DNA from: Paenibacillus sp. HWE-109
GTDB taxonomy: Bacteria; Bacillota; Bacilli; Paenibacillales; NBRC-103111
DNA length: 64,000 nt
NCBI RefSeq assembly: GCF_022163125.1
Contig: NZ_CP091881.1
Location: 6,897,001-6,961,000 of the forward strand
Direction of reading: 5' to 3'
This document shows, piece after piece, positions 17,025 through 25,319 of this stretch; the first letter of the stretch is position 1; every line of letters begins with the position of its first letter. The notes under the pieces are model-generated. The model saw only the letters and a program-made list of their open reading frames with translations. It was not told the origin of the DNA and searched no databases. The position numbers and the translations under genes are program-made.

Positions 17025-17540
17025 GTGATTCAACCCGCACATACCAGCAAATCGAGCTTGCCTTGGCACATCGTACCGTTAACAGACGCCTACTGCGAGG
17101 AGCTATGTACATGGCAATACTCTGCCCCCTACGAGATCTACAACTGGCCAGCCTGGGACACGATGCTGCAAGAGCAAACCGAGTTCGCAGACCTGCAGAT
17201 TCGAGCCGAGCAGTACAGAGGTGTTGTAAACGAAAGAGCGCAGCTCGTTGGCTTCGTTCAATTCTTCCCGATCATCGGAGTTACTCGATTAGGCTTAGGC
17301 CTTCGTCCCGATCTTTGCGGTAGAGGAGACGGGCTGGGTACCCGCTTTGTTCAGCTGTTGATCAAGGAAGCTCTGAACAAAGCGCCACAACAGGAGATCG
17401 ATCTTGAGGTGCTCGTTTGGAACGAGCGTGCCATTCAGACTTACCAGCGAGCTGGTTTTATCATAACCGATACGTATGACAGATGGACGCCTACAGGGAT
17501 TTCCGCTTTTCATTGCATGGTGTACAACAGTACCCCTTAA
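17025..17540 (+). CDS. GNAT-family N-acetyltransferase
   Basis: About 171 residues. Motif A is present as LGLRPDLCGRGDGLGTRFVQ and the C-terminal NERAIQTYQRAGF is the standard GNAT alpha4 motif. I placed the start at GTG 17025, 8 nt after AAAGGGTGA; the frame is open back to 16989 but those codons have no ribosome site. The 3' end overlaps the stop of the convergent pterin dehydratase gene by 4 bp. The substrate is unknown. Confidence 0.85.
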   Translation: MIQPAHTSKSSLPWHIVPLTDAYCEELCTWQYSAPYEIYNWPAWDTMLQEQTEFADLQIRAEQYRGVVNERAQLVGFVQFFPIIGVTRLGLGLRPDLCGRGDGLGTRFVQLLIKEALNKAPQQEIDLEVLVWNERAIQTYQRAGFIITDTYDRWTPTGISAFHCMVYNSTP

Positions 17541-17827
17541 TTCATCTCTGCGAATGCCGCATCAAATTTAGCAGCCGCCTTGAAATCAAGCTCTGTTAGA
17601 CCACCTGCATGCCACGAGGTTAGGCGCAGTGTCACCATTTTATAATCAATGGCAATGAGAGGGTGATGGTCATCGGCTTCAGCAAGGCGAGCGACTTCAT
17701 TCACGAAGCCAATGCCCTTCATAAACTCCGCAAAACGGTATTTACGCACAATCCACTTCTGATCGTCGGTTGTCCAGCCTGTTAAGAGCGCAAGACTCGC
17801 CGCAATGTCGGTGTCCTCTAGCTTCAC
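17537..17827 (-). CDS. 4a-hydroxytetrahydrobiopterin dehydratase (PCD/DCoH)
   Basis: 96 residues, the normal size for pterin-4a-carbinolamine dehydratases, which regenerate tetrahydropterin after aromatic hydroxylation. The family motif HHP is present (H54, H55, P56) and is followed by the conserved LRLTSW..GGLTELDF region. The start is GTG at 17827 with GGAGGGG 7 nt upstream; an open frame continues to 17893 but would run into recQ. Only 19 bp separate it from the end of recQ upstream, so it is probably the last gene of a recQ operon. No aromatic amino acid hydroxylase is in the window, so its partner is unknown. Confidence 0.9.
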   Translation of the reverse strand: MKLEDTDIAASLALLTGWTTDDQKWIVRKYRFAEFMKGIGFVNEVARLAEADDHHPLIAIDYKMVTLRLTSWHAGGLTELDFKAAAKFDAAFAEMN

Positions 17828-17846
17828 GCACCTTCCCCTCCCAGCC

Positions 17847-19658
17847 TTATTCAAAATCATAGGCGACAGCGCCAACATCGCTCTCTCCCGCATAGGTGCG
17901 AAGCAGTTCCAGGAATGGCTTGCCGTAATTACGATACTTTACTTCACCGACACCTTTGATCCGCAGCATGGCGGCCTCGGTGGTCGGACATATCTCACTC
18001 ATCTCACGCAGCGTGCTGTCGGAGAAAATAATATACGGAGGCACCTTCTCGCGAGCAGCCATTTCCCGGCGCAGCAGACGAAGCTGTTCGAACAATGTAT
18101 TGTCGACAGCGGCAGCCGCACGCACAGGCTGCCTGCGTACCTTCTGGTTGACTTGCAGCTTCCCTTGCAGCACTTCGGCTGCCGGCTGTATCAGCTTCAC
18201 GACCGGATACTGCCCATCGGACAGCTGCATGAACCCCTCAGAGATCAATACATTGATCAGATCCGAAATTTCCTTCTCAGCGAGATCCCGCATAATGCCA
18301 TGGGTCGGCAAACGATCGAAGCGGTAGTCGAGAATCTTTTTCGCTTTGGAGCCTTTGAGCACGGAGGCGACCATGGAGATCCCGAACCGCTCGCCCATGC
18401 GGCGAATGCAGGAGAAAATTTTCTGCGCTTCCACGGTAATGTCCACTGTATCGCGATCATCTTTGCAAGAGCTGCAATTGCCGCAGGTATCCTTAATATT
18501 CGTCTCATCAAAATAGTGCAGAATGACGTTGCGCAAGCAGCGCGGCGAATAGCAATAATCGATCATCGTCTGCAATTTCTTGTATTCGTTCGCTTTGCGC
18601 TCAGGCGAGAGCTGGTTCTGCTCGATCAGGAACTTCTGCGTCATAATATCCTGCGCGCTGAACAGCAGAATGCATTCGCTTGGCTCCCCGTCACGCCCGG
18701 CGCGTCCCGCTTCCTGATAATAAGCTTCCATATTTTTCGGCATATTATAATGAATGACATAGCGGACGTTGGATTTGTCGATGCCCATCCCGAAGGCGTT
18801 CGTCGCGATCATCACGCGAATATCGTCATAGAGAAACGCCTCCTGCATATAGGAGCGCTCGTCATCCGTTAAACCCGCATGATACTTGCCGGCGGCGTAG
18901 CCTTTTTTGCGCAGAAGCTCATATAGTTCTTCCACATCCTTGCGCGTAGCGGCATAAATAATACCGGGCTGGTGCGTATGTTCCTTCACATAATTCTGAA
19001 TATAATCCCGCTTGTTTTCCCCGCGAAGAATCGTCAGTTCCAGATTATCCCGGGAAAACCCGTTGATGAAAATACCCGCCTCATTCAAATCAAGCAGTCT
19101 TGCAATATCAGCCGTAACCTCGGCTGTCGCTGTAGCCGTAAAGGCCGCCACGATCGGGCGATTCGGCAGCTCGCGAATGAACGGAGCTATGCTGACATAA
19201 CTCGGGCGGAAATCATGCCCCCACTGCGAGACACAGTGCGCCTCGTCAATGGCCACGAGCGGCAGATTCAGCGCCGCCATCCGCGCGCGAAACCGTTCAG
19301 ACTCCAAGCGCTCGGGCGCAATATACAGCAGCTTGTACTTGCCCTGCATTGCCCCCTGCATCCGTAGTTCGACTTCTCTGGCTTCCAGCGTGCTATTGAT
19401 GAAGGTCGCCGGAACGCCGAGCACATTCAGAGCATCCACCTGATCCTTCATCAAGGATATAAGCGGCGAAATGACCAAGGTCACGCCTTCCATCAGCATG
19501 GCAGGAACCTGGTAACAGATCGATTTACCGCCGCCTGTTGGCATGATGCCTAATGTATCTTGGCCCTCCAGCAAGTTGGTGATAATATTTTTCTGACCTT
19601 CCCGGAATTCCGGGTACCCATAGACCTGCTGCAATACCTTTCTTGCTCCATCCAGCAT
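17847..19658 (-). CDS. recQ: ATP-dependent DNA helicase RecQ
   Basis: A 603-residue 3'-5' DNA helicase of recombination and fork repair. In order: helicase domain with Walker A TGGGKS, DEAH box (AIDEAHCVSQWGHDFRP, which includes the RecQ aromatic loop), second RecA domain with the arginine-finger segment QEAGRAGRDG, the zinc-binding subdomain with four cysteines (CLRN... and CGNCSSC), a winged-helix RQC domain, and a C-terminal HRDC domain (about 520-600). All parts are intact and the length is normal. It heads a minus-strand run with the pterin dehydratase gene downstream. Confidence 0.96.
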   Translation of the reverse strand: MLDGARKVLQQVYGYPEFREGQKNIITNLLEGQDTLGIMPTGGGKSICYQVPAMLMEGVTLVISPLISLMKDQVDALNVLGVPATFINSTLEAREVELRMQGAMQGKYKLLYIAPERLESERFRARMAALNLPLVAIDEAHCVSQWGHDFRPSYVSIAPFIRELPNRPIVAAFTATATAEVTADIARLLDLNEAGIFINGFSRDNLELTILRGENKRDYIQNYVKEHTHQPGIIYAATRKDVEELYELLRKKGYAAGKYHAGLTDDERSYMQEAFLYDDIRVMIATNAFGMGIDKSNVRYVIHYNMPKNMEAYYQEAGRAGRDGEPSECILLFSAQDIMTQKFLIEQNQLSPERKANEYKKLQTMIDYCYSPRCLRNVILHYFDETNIKDTCGNCSSCKDDRDTVDITVEAQKIFSCIRRMGERFGISMVASVLKGSKAKKILDYRFDRLPTHGIMRDLAEKEISDLINVLISEGFMQLSDGQYPVVKLIQPAAEVLQGKLQVNQKVRRQPVRAAAAVDNTLFEQLRLLRREMAAREKVPPYIIFSDSTLREMSEICPTTEAAMLRIKGVGEVKYRNYGKPFLELLRTYAGESDVGAVAYDFE

Positions 19659-19697
19659 AGCTTCTTTACACCTTTCTATATCACAGTTCTGCGTGTT

Positions 19698-19991
19698 TTA
19701 GACCAAATAAATAACCGAAACCAGTTTCTCGCCGTCATGTACCTTAAGAACGTGATTGCTTGCATCATGGCGCACAGAGCCCGCCCCAACCTGCATGACA
19801 GGCGTACTGCCCAAAGCATAAAAAATATCGTCAGCCAGCGTACGCAGGCATTCTTCCTGTTCATCCTTATCGAGGGCATCCCAATCGTCCGCATTCATTT
19901 CCAGGAATTCATAAAATCCGTTCACCAGTTCAATTCCACGTACGAAATCTGTGACAATGTCTTTGTACTCTCTGCCAAACTTAACACCCAT
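19698..19991 (-). CDS. Conserved small acidic protein, function unknown
   Basis: About 97 residues with an acidic helical N-terminal half and a beta-rich C-terminal half ending VHDGEKLVSVIYLV. ATG at 19991 has AAGGGAG 9 nt upstream; the GTG two codons earlier is too close to that site. No TM segment, signal or catalytic motif. It is just upstream of recQ on the same strand (39 bp) and may be in the same transcript. I do not recognise the family, but coding character and ribosome site support a real gene. Confidence 0.75.
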   Translation of the reverse strand: MGVKFGREYKDIVTDFVRGIELVNGFYEFLEMNADDWDALDKDEQEECLRTLADDIFYALGSTPVMQVGAGSVRHDASNHVLKVHDGEKLVSVIYLV

Positions 19992-20183
19992 GCGCACAGT
20001 CTCCCTTCAGCAACTTTCCTTATCCCTTTACTTTATCATATTATAGGTCCAAATGCAGGGTTAACCCCTTTTGCCCCGATTAAAAAAATACCCTTTGGCA
20101 TAAACTATGGAAATGGGCAATTTCGGAAAAAATCTGTTACTATGGAAGAAGGAATGTACCGCTCGGAGGGTAGGAAAGCACAC

Positions 20184-21776
20184 ATGCTGAAACTGCAGAT
20201 TCCCAAAAATCGAATGAACTACCTAATCAAGCAAATCCCGCTGCATTTCGACGCTGTCGTCCTGGAGCAGGGCTGGGAGTACTATCATAAAGGTCGTGTG
20301 ACCGAAGTGGACCTGAAGGGCACTAGCATTCAGGCAACTGTCGCTGGCAAGAAGGTCAATACCACGACATTGAATTTAGAAAATTTCTCAACTAGCGAGT
20401 GCAGCTGTTCTTACGATGGCTTTTGCAAGCATATTGGCGCGACATTTTTCAGCCTTTACGCCCCTTATGGCCGTCCTGAACTGGTGCTTCAACAGTTAAA
20501 ACAACAAATAAACACGCGCAAAAAACCGATCCGCAGCGCCGCATTGGCGCAGGAACGGAAAGCTGCCGCACAGGCTAACGTACCTATGGAAGAAACAATG
20601 CCTATCGACTGGCATCGTTTCTTCGAGGGGAAATTCCATGGATTCTCCATTTCCCATCAACATTCCATTGAGACGTTCTATGACTCAGCGCTCGAGTCTC
20701 TGCCGCCCTTCGCCGCGAATTGGAAAAGTACGACCCGCGAGATTTACTTGTGCCATATCGTGCTTTTCATGATGCGTAAGATCGAGCAGTTTTATCAAGA
20801 AACGAAAAGCTCCTACTTATCCTTTTATCACGAAAATGGCTGCAAAATAGCCGCCAAGAACTGCGAGGATAAGCTGGTTGAATTCGTTGACCGCATCGAC
20901 ATTCCGGCTTCCTTCCTGGCAGAGCCTAAGCACTGGCTGGCTACCCTCAAAATGCTCGGCGAATTCGCCCTGCAAGGCAAGGATAGCCCTATCGACTGGT
21001 TGTTCGTCTACCGCTTCATCTGGTGGAAGCTGGCGGCTCAAGCAGGAGCACAAAAAGAGGAAATTCAGCGTCTGGACACTCTGCTTGCCAAGAAGGAACT
21101 TACCGCCCGCAAAAAAGATACGTTAATCGCCGCAAGAGCCCATTTTGACATCATGCAAGGCGATACCGATAGCGCTTTCGAACGTCTGGACCAACTCGCT
21201 CAGCCGAGTTCCAAGGATTATTTCCTCTACCTGAATCACTACTACAACCAAAAACAGTGGGATCTCATGTTAGTGTGGCTTCGCTTTCTGTTCAAGTCGA
21301 TTGCGAATGCCAATCACGACGATTTCCGCACATTTTGCCAGTTCTGGCTGGATACAACCAAACATTTGGATTCGGACAGCGAGTGGGTTCAGGTCATGGA
21401 GACACTGCTGCCTCGTTCTTACTACTATTACACGGCTTACCTCCTGCAAACGAAACGGTACCGGCAATGGGTCGATTTGCAGTTGGCGAACCGCATTTCG
21501 CCTCTTAGCTTATATGGGATGGAGCTTAAAGCGATTGAAGAACATGATGCCGCGCTGCTTCTCCCGCTGTATCATCAAGCTGCTGAACGGGCTGTTCTGG
21601 AGAAAAACCGAGCTTCTTACAAAACGGCTGTAAGGCTTCTGAAGAAGCTGCACAGCCTCTATAAACAGTTAGGCCAAGATGATCGCTGGGAGCATTATGT
21701 GTATCGCTTGGCGGATAAATTTTCGCGCTTGCGTGCTTTCCAAGAAGAGCTCAAGAAAGGAAAATGGATTCGATGA
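20184..21776 (+). CDS. SWIM zinc-finger protein (YwqB-like) coupled to an SNF2 helicase
   Basis: 530 residues. A SWIM zinc-binding motif lies near residues 70-85 (CSCSYDGFCKH, giving Cys-x-Cys...Cys-x-His), followed by a long, mainly helical region without known catalytic motifs. The frame is open to 19560, but the first credible start is ATG 20184 with GGAGGG/AGGAAAG upstream. The stop overlaps the SNF2 gene start, so the two are translationally coupled. The pair matches Bacillus subtilis ywqB-ywqA, whose cellular role is not established as far as I know. The SWIM domain probably contacts DNA or the helicase. Confidence 0.9.
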   Translation: MLKLQIPKNRMNYLIKQIPLHFDAVVLEQGWEYYHKGRVTEVDLKGTSIQATVAGKKVNTTTLNLENFSTSECSCSYDGFCKHIGATFFSLYAPYGRPELVLQQLKQQINTRKKPIRSAALAQERKAAAQANVPMEETMPIDWHRFFEGKFHGFSISHQHSIETFYDSALESLPPFAANWKSTTREIYLCHIVLFMMRKIEQFYQETKSSYLSFYHENGCKIAAKNCEDKLVEFVDRIDIPASFLAEPKHWLATLKMLGEFALQGKDSPIDWLFVYRFIWWKLAAQAGAQKEEIQRLDTLLAKKELTARKKDTLIAARAHFDIMQGDTDSAFERLDQLAQPSSKDYFLYLNHYYNQKQWDLMLVWLRFLFKSIANANHDDFRTFCQFWLDTTKHLDSDSEWVQVMETLLPRSYYYYTAYLLQTKRYRQWVDLQLANRISPLSLYGMELKAIEEHDAALLLPLYHQAAERAVLEKNRASYKTAVRLLKKLHSLYKQLGQDDRWEHYVYRLADKFSRLRAFQEELKKGKWIR

Positions 21777-24637
21777 TCGAAACCAGCGCGCTGACCGTCC
21801 ACGTTAGCTCCTTGCCGAACGGTTCTTTATTTCTCTGGGGAACCCGCGAGAACGGCGGAATTTGGGATGCTCTTGATTTGAAAAACATGCTCTTTGCCTG
21901 GCATCGCTCCTCCTTCTTCGGTACCTTCATGGAACCGAGTGAATGGCAGAATCGCGAAGGCATCGAGCTGGGACCGCTGGAAGCGCTCGACTATTTCAGC
22001 GACCCGCAGCCCGTTCAGCATCTGCAGCTAAGCTGGCAGCAGGATTGCGCGGATCTAATTCGCTTGGCGCCGGCTGTTCAAGAGGCACTGGCCTCCGGCA
22101 GCTTCATGCCGGATTATGAGAAATGGAAAGCCGGTGAGATCGGCTGGAAGCTCCAGCTTCCGGATGACCTGCAAGCCTTGGAATCGCCGATGGTTTCACG
22201 GTGGATTCACGCCCTCATCCCCGAGTGGGTGGACGCCGATGGGATCATGAAAGACAATCTGCGCAAGCTTGAAGCCGCGTATCCATTGATGCGCCGCGGC
22301 GAGATTGGCGCTGATCTGTGGCTCGACGAGGAGGATTGGCTCGTCGCCATCGGATGGCGCCAGGACCGGACGCCGATGCGCACCTGCGTGCAGCTCACGG
22401 AGCCCGATCTGGCGCACAGCGCAGGCTGGCAGCTCCGCGTGCTGCTGCAGGACCGGCTGGCGCCGGAGGTGCTGCGCACCGTCACGCCCAGCGGCGAGCC
22501 GGTCCTGGGCGAGCAGCCGCTGCCGGAGGCCTGGCTGCCCGAGATCGGCCGCGTCGAACGCGACGCGGCCAAGTGGGTCCGCATCCTGCCGTGGCTGGAT
22601 GCGGGTGAAGGCGTCCTCCGTCAGACGTTGACGGAGGAGGAGGCTTGGCGCTTCCTCGCAGAGGGAAGCGTGCGGCTTGTAGAGGCCGGGACGAGTGTGT
22701 TCCTCCCGGCCTGGTGGGAGCGCATCCGCAAGCTGCGGCCCAAGCTGCGCGCGAAGATCAAGTCTTCCGTCGGTTCTGGACGGGAGACGATGTTCGGACT
22801 CAGCCAGCTGATGCAGTTCGACTGGAAGCTGGCTGTTGGTGATCTCGAGCTGACGGAAGAGGAATTCCGTCAACTGCTCGAGGAGAAGCGCAAGCTGATT
22901 CAGATTCGCGGCAACTGGATTCAGCTCGACCCGCTGTTCATGGCGCAAGTCGAGCAGATTATGAAACAGGTGCAGAAGAAGCAGGGCCTCTCCTTCCGCG
23001 ATGTGCTTGAACTGCACTTCGCCGGAGATGCCGCAGGCTTACTGCCCGCCGAAGACGATCCCGACGCAATGCGCTACATCGAGATGGAGGTCGAGCTGAA
23101 CGAACAACTGCGCCACATGGTCGATCAGTTGACCCAGACCTCGGCGATTCCTACCATCGAGCCTCCGCCCAGCTTCCAAGGATCGCTGCGCCACTACCAA
23201 GTGGACGGGATTTCTTGGCTGTTATTCCTTCGCCGATTCGGCTTAGGCGGCTGTTTGGCCGATGACATGGGGCTCGGGAAAACGATCCAGTGGATCACCT
23301 ATTTGCTCACGGTCAAAGAGAGCGAAAAGCCGGCTACGCCTTCATTGCTCATTTGCCCGACCTCTGTACTGGGCAATTGGCAGATGGAGCTCAAGCGCTT
23401 TGCACCGTCGTTGAAGGTGCATTTGCACTATGGTCCTCAGCGCTTGAAGGGACCTGCTTTTCAGGAAGAGATCGTTGGCAAGGCCGATTTGGTTTTGACA
23501 TCCTACACGCTTTCCCATCTGGATGAGAGTGAACTGGGCGCAATAACCTGGAACTCGATCTGTTTGGACGAAGCTCAAAATATCAAAAATGCGTATACGA
23601 AACAAGCTACAGCCATTCGCCGACTGGACGGTTTCCACCGTATTGCTTTGACGGGAACACCGATCGAGAACCGGCTTACCGAGCTGTGGTCGATCTTCGA
23701 TTTCGCCAACCCCGGGTATCTCGGCACGGTTCGTGAATTCACGCATCGCTATGTGAACGCCATCGAGAAGACACGCGATAGCGAAACGATTGGCAAAGTG
23801 CAGAAGCTGATCCGTCCCTTCCTGCTGCGTCGCGAGAAGAAGGATCCCGCGATTCAGCTGGATCTGCCGGAAAAGAACGAGTCCAAGACGTTCATCTCGC
23901 TTACAGCCGAGCAGGGCTCGTTGTATGAGAACTACATCCAAGATATGTTCGATCGGCTGGATAAGCTCTCAGCCATGGAGCGGCGGGGCCTTATTCTCGC
24001 CGCGCTCACGAAGCTCAAGCAGGTGTGCAACCACCCTGCTTTGCTGCTCAAGGAAGGGCTTGGCGCCCCATGGAGCGGACGCTCCAACAAGCTCGAGCGC
24101 CTGCTCGAGATGGTGCAGGAGCTGCGCCAAGAAGGTGACAAATGCCTGATCTTCACGCAATTTGTTGAGACAGGCAACCTGCTCCAGCATGTGCTGCAGC
24201 AAGAGCTTGACGAGAAGGTGTTGTTCCTGCACGGCGGAACACCCAAAGCGGGGCGCGATGCCATGATCGCGCACTTCCAGGACGCAAGCCTGCCGGCGGA
24301 AGAGCAGCGCAATGTGTTCATTCTTTCGCTGAAGGCCGGCGGCATCGGACTCAACCTGACGGCGGCGAATCATGTGTTCCACTACGATCGCTGGTGGAAC
24401 CCCGCCGTCGAGAACCAAGCGACGGACCGCGCCTTCCGTATTGGCCAGACGCGCCATGTGCAGGTGCACAAGTTCGTCACGCTTGGCACGCTGGAGGAGC
24501 GCATCGATGAGATGATCGAGCGCAAGCTCGGCCTCAGTCAGCAGATCGTCGGTTCCGGCGAGAACTGGATTACCGAGCTGTCGACCGACGAGCTGCGCGA
24601 TTTGTTCTCGCTGCGCCGCGAGTGGGTCGAGGCTTAG
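21764..24637 (+). CDS. SNF2/SWI2-family helicase (YwqA-like)
   Basis: 957 residues. An N-terminal SNF2-associated region (about 1-440) precedes the two-lobed motor. The motor has Walker A DDMGLGKT (about 500), the DEAQ box (about 603), TGTPIENRL, and a helicase C lobe with motif V GGIGLNLT and motif VI QATDRAFRIGQT. These are double-stranded DNA translocases that remodel protein-DNA complexes. Two starts are possible: ATG 21764, very close to AAAGGA, or ATG 21773, which makes an ATGA overlap with the SWIM gene stop. Bases 22300-22750, within the N-terminal region, are much more GC-rich than the flanks. A likely role is DNA repair or transcription recycling; a defence role is also possible. 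Confidence 0.94.
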   Translation: MDSMIETSALTVHVSSLPNGSLFLWGTRENGGIWDALDLKNMLFAWHRSSFFGTFMEPSEWQNREGIELGPLEALDYFSDPQPVQHLQLSWQQDCADLIRLAPAVQEALASGSFMPDYEKWKAGEIGWKLQLPDDLQALESPMVSRWIHALIPEWVDADGIMKDNLRKLEAAYPLMRRGEIGADLWLDEEDWLVAIGWRQDRTPMRTCVQLTEPDLAHSAGWQLRVLLQDRLAPEVLRTVTPSGEPVLGEQPLPEAWLPEIGRVERDAAKWVRILPWLDAGEGVLRQTLTEEEAWRFLAEGSVRLVEAGTSVFLPAWWERIRKLRPKLRAKIKSSVGSGRETMFGLSQLMQFDWKLAVGDLELTEEEFRQLLEEKRKLIQIRGNWIQLDPLFMAQVEQIMKQVQKKQGLSFRDVLELHFAGDAAGLLPAEDDPDAMRYIEMEVELNEQLRHMVDQLTQTSAIPTIEPPPSFQGSLRHYQVDGISWLLFLRRFGLGGCLADDMGLGKTIQWITYLLTVKESEKPATPSLLICPTSVLGNWQMELKRFAPSLKVHLHYGPQRLKGPAFQEEIVGKADLVLTSYTLSHLDESELGAITWNSICLDEAQNIKNAYTKQATAIRRLDGFHRIALTGTPIENRLTELWSIFDFANPGYLGTVREFTHRYVNAIEKTRDSETIGKVQKLIRPFLLRREKKDPAIQLDLPEKNESKTFISLTAEQGSLYENYIQDMFDRLDKLSAMERRGLILAALTKLKQVCNHPALLLKEGLGAPWSGRSNKLERLLEMVQELRQEGDKCLIFTQFVETGNLLQHVLQQELDEKVLFLHGGTPKAGRDAMIAHFQDASLPAEEQRNVFILSLKAGGIGLNLTAANHVFHYDRWWNPAVENQATDRAFRIGQTRHVQVHKFVTLGTLEERIDEMIERKLGLSQQIVGSGENWITELSTDELRDLFSLRREWVEA

Positions 24638-24669
24638 AATTTGTCTTTGTCCTAGTAAGATATTGAAGT

Positions 24670-24716
24670 CCCACACTTCTCGGTGCTATTTCACCGCAGA
24701 TAGCGTGGGGCTTTAT
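24670..24716 (+). terminator. Probable terminator of the SWIM-SNF2 operon
   Basis: Nested hairpin: outer CCCAC/GTGGG and inner CGGTG/CACCG around CTATTT, followed by GCTTTATT. It lies about 35 bp after the helicase stop. Confidence 0.6.
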
Positions 24717-24763
24717 TCATTTGCGGAAATCTGTCTTCCCACTAATGTAAGTCCCTTCTCAAG

Positions 24764-24956
24764 CTACACTGGATTAATACAGCGTTTTTAAGCAAAAGGG
24801 CACCTTTTTGCCGCCTACGCTGGATATATCCAATGAAAATTGCCAATGTCGCTGTGAAATCCTCATTTTGGGCTATTCCAGTGGATTTATCCACTGAAGG
24901 CCCACTCACCGCTGCCGAAAACGCCATTCTAATGGTTTTATCCAACGGAGCACACC
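24764..24956. repeat. Array of TGGAT..ATCCA palindromes, second locus
   Basis: Four cores of the same family as at 14457: CACTGGATTAATACAGCG (about 24768), CGCTGGATATATCCAATG (about 24822), CAGTGGATTTATCCACTG (about 24881, nearly perfect palindrome) and AATGGTTTTATCCAACGG (about 24932). Centres are about 50-60 bp apart. Confidence 0.7.
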
Positions 24957-25158
24957 GATAAGCACTGCCCTCCCATTGATGCATCAATCATCATGATAAA
25001 GAAGTGCTCCATCTGGATTGGTAGTTAGGTCGGTGGGTTCACCCTAAAGATTTCACCAACGCATCGAAAATAATGCTTCCCAACCGACTGCGCCTATGGT
25101 AAATTAAGGAAGTGATCGGTCATCCTACAACTTGATGACATCGTTTTCATTTTAAATG

Positions 25159-25172
25159 TTTAAACGTTTATA
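25159..25172. promoter_or_regulatory. cre-like / LacI-family operator upstream of the chitosanase gene
   Basis: TTTAAACGTTTATA has the central CG dyad and A/T arms of catabolite-responsive elements, differing from the consensus at two positions. It lies about 150 bp before the start codon. Confidence 0.45.
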
Positions 25173-25238
25173 CTTCCGGGAAGGAGGAAGATGATTTCCT
25201 GCACTACAATAATTAAGACAGAAGAATTTTTGCATTGA

Positions 25239-25260
25239 AAAGTTAAAGCGCTTCAACTTT
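25239..25260. promoter_or_regulatory. LacI/GalR-type operator upstream of the chitosanase gene
   Basis: A 22-bp dyad with 11-bp arms and one mismatch, centred on AAGCGCTT. It resembles a catabolite-responsive element (14-bp core TTAAAGCGCTTCAA) but is more symmetrical, so CcpA or a local LacI-type regulator could bind. It lies 60 bp upstream of the start codon. Confidence 0.6.
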
Positions 25261-25319
25261 CTAGGCAAGGAAAAGAATTGATACTTACAACTTATATATG
25301 ATCTTAGGAGGAATGAACA

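Noticed and set aside
17805..18872. 355-codon ORF antisense to recQ
   Set aside because: It is the opposite-strand shadow of an intact recQ and has no start signal or recognisable protein.
19560..20183. N-terminal extension of the SWIM protein
   Set aside because: The open frame overlaps the opposite-strand gene at 19698 and lacks coding character; ribosome sites point to ATG 20184.
22196..23017. Several long overlapping ORFs in the SNF2 gene
   Set aside because: They result from the GC-rich patch, where stops are rare in all frames; only the helicase frame has motifs.
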